Under the pieces are notes generated by a model, which saw nothing but the letters and a program-made list of their open reading frames with translations, did not search any database and was not told where the DNA came from. The translations under genes were made by a program, and so were the position numbers. A stretch of DNA of 64,000 nucleotides from Gordius sp. MW1 (Eukaryota > Nematomorpha > Gordioida > Gordea > Gordiidae), in the NCBI GenBank assembly GCA_964036665.1, contig OZ038531.1:11842168-11906167 (forward strand), written 5' to 3'. Shown piece by piece: positions 63,601 to 64,000 of the stretch. Every line of letters begins with the position of its first letter. Positions within the stretch are counted from its first letter, which is position 1.

Positions 63601-64000
63601 CATAGAGCAGTTTTCAAAAATTAAGCACTCACGTTGCGATACAACAAACTAATCGCAACAATCGTTGTCTTTTGTCAAAATGATAGTTCTCGAAGCTTAA
63701 AACCTCTTTTCGGAAGTCAATCGAGGATAATAGGATTCTCAAATTGGCTTACTTTTATATATTTTTTTATGCTCTTTCACATAGAATCGAAAAAAATAAA
63801 TATTTTTGCCTCAAAATTTTTCACATATTTTTCTTTGAACCGTATTCATCCGATGAAAGTTGTCGTTTTCAGACGTGTTTCTATGATCCCAAGTAAAAAT
63901 TTATCAGAATTTAAAAACTATTACTTTGAAATCATGATCGCATAGAGCAGTTTTCAAAAATTAAGCACTCACGTTGCGATACAACAAACTAATCGCAACA
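54690..64000 (+). repeat. Satellite array, block 3 (subfamily B and mixed)
   Basis: The monomer interrupted at 49855 resumes in phase with 'agttttcaaaaattaagc'. About 27 monomers follow in the same orientation to the window end. The first part, to about 56.39 kb, continues the nine-monomer unit of 46776-48480 (offset 7915). Later monomers form 7-mer units. No gene or other insertion is visible. Confidence 0.96.
56395..60850 (+). repeat. Heptamer higher-order repeat (2406 bp), about two copies plus related third
   Basis: Variants recur at exactly 2406 bp: 'catattgctg' at 56395 and 58801, 'acaaaccaatcgc' at 57131 and 59537, and 'cgcaggttaaaacc' at 58211 and 60617. The last recurs again near 63014, about 2397 bp on. 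From about 60.85 kb the pattern changes, but a similar spacing of 2391 bp links 61243 with 63634 ('gtataagaattt' near 61169 and 63560). Confidence 0.87.

Noticed and set aside
2672..63945. Many open frames of 62-108 aa in the satellite with similar products (MRYNKLIATI..., MQLKTSFRKS...).
   Set aside because: They are the same monomer read in one direction. Many begin at non-ATG codons, the frame shifts with every small indel, stops differ from copy to copy, and the products are low-complexity and rich in Phe, Ile, Tyr and Lys. Nothing suggests coding selection.
1..64000. CRISPR array, because of the regular repeats.
   Set aside because: The repeat unit is about 345 bp with no short repeat-spacer alternation, there are no cas genes, and the context is eukaryotic LTR retroelements.

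Overview
The window is eukaryotic and repetitive, with no intact host gene. About 59 kb of 64 kb is one tandem satellite: an AT-rich monomer of about 335-347 bp (mostly 341-346), roughly 165 copies, all in the same orientation. Two islands of LTR-retrotransposon DNA interrupt it, at 11576-14102 and 49856-54690. This looks like pericentromeric or other heterochromatic satellite DNA. The Ty3/gypsy pol remnant and a tRNA-Leu-type primer binding site would suit an arthropod, probably an insect. The species cannot be named from sequence alone.

Layout. (1) 1-11575: satellite, mostly subfamily A (about 345-346 bp), with 2-mer and 6-mer higher-order repeats (HORs). (2) 11576-14102: minus-strand Ty3/gypsy element with 5-bp target duplications (gatcc). 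Its 5' LTR is truncated and gag, protease and most of reverse transcriptase are deleted. RNase H and integrase remain, with one in-frame stop inside the integrase core. (3) 14103-49855: satellite. Subfamily A runs to about 28.4 kb and includes a 1729-bp 5-mer in just over two copies. Subfamily B (about 335-344 bp, many copies carrying a CACGTG) follows, with an A-type block at 35.2-38.55 kb and 2049-bp and about 3080-bp HORs. (4) 49856-54690: a scrambled composite of two LTR-element families, including LTR-PBS and PPT-LTR junctions and a palindrome of about 1.09 kb made of two head-to-head LTRs. (5) 54690-64000: satellite again, with a 2406-bp 7-mer HOR.

Both insertions have uninterrupted sister copies of the same HOR position elsewhere in the window, so the empty sites can be read in cis. 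The array's history looks like repeated unequal exchange or amplification of blocks of 2 to 9 monomers, longer segment duplications (offset about 12 kb), and young retroelement insertions. The many 62-108 aa open frames in the satellite are chance read-throughs of the monomer and are not annotated as genes. I see no tRNA, rRNA, CRISPR or bacterial features.
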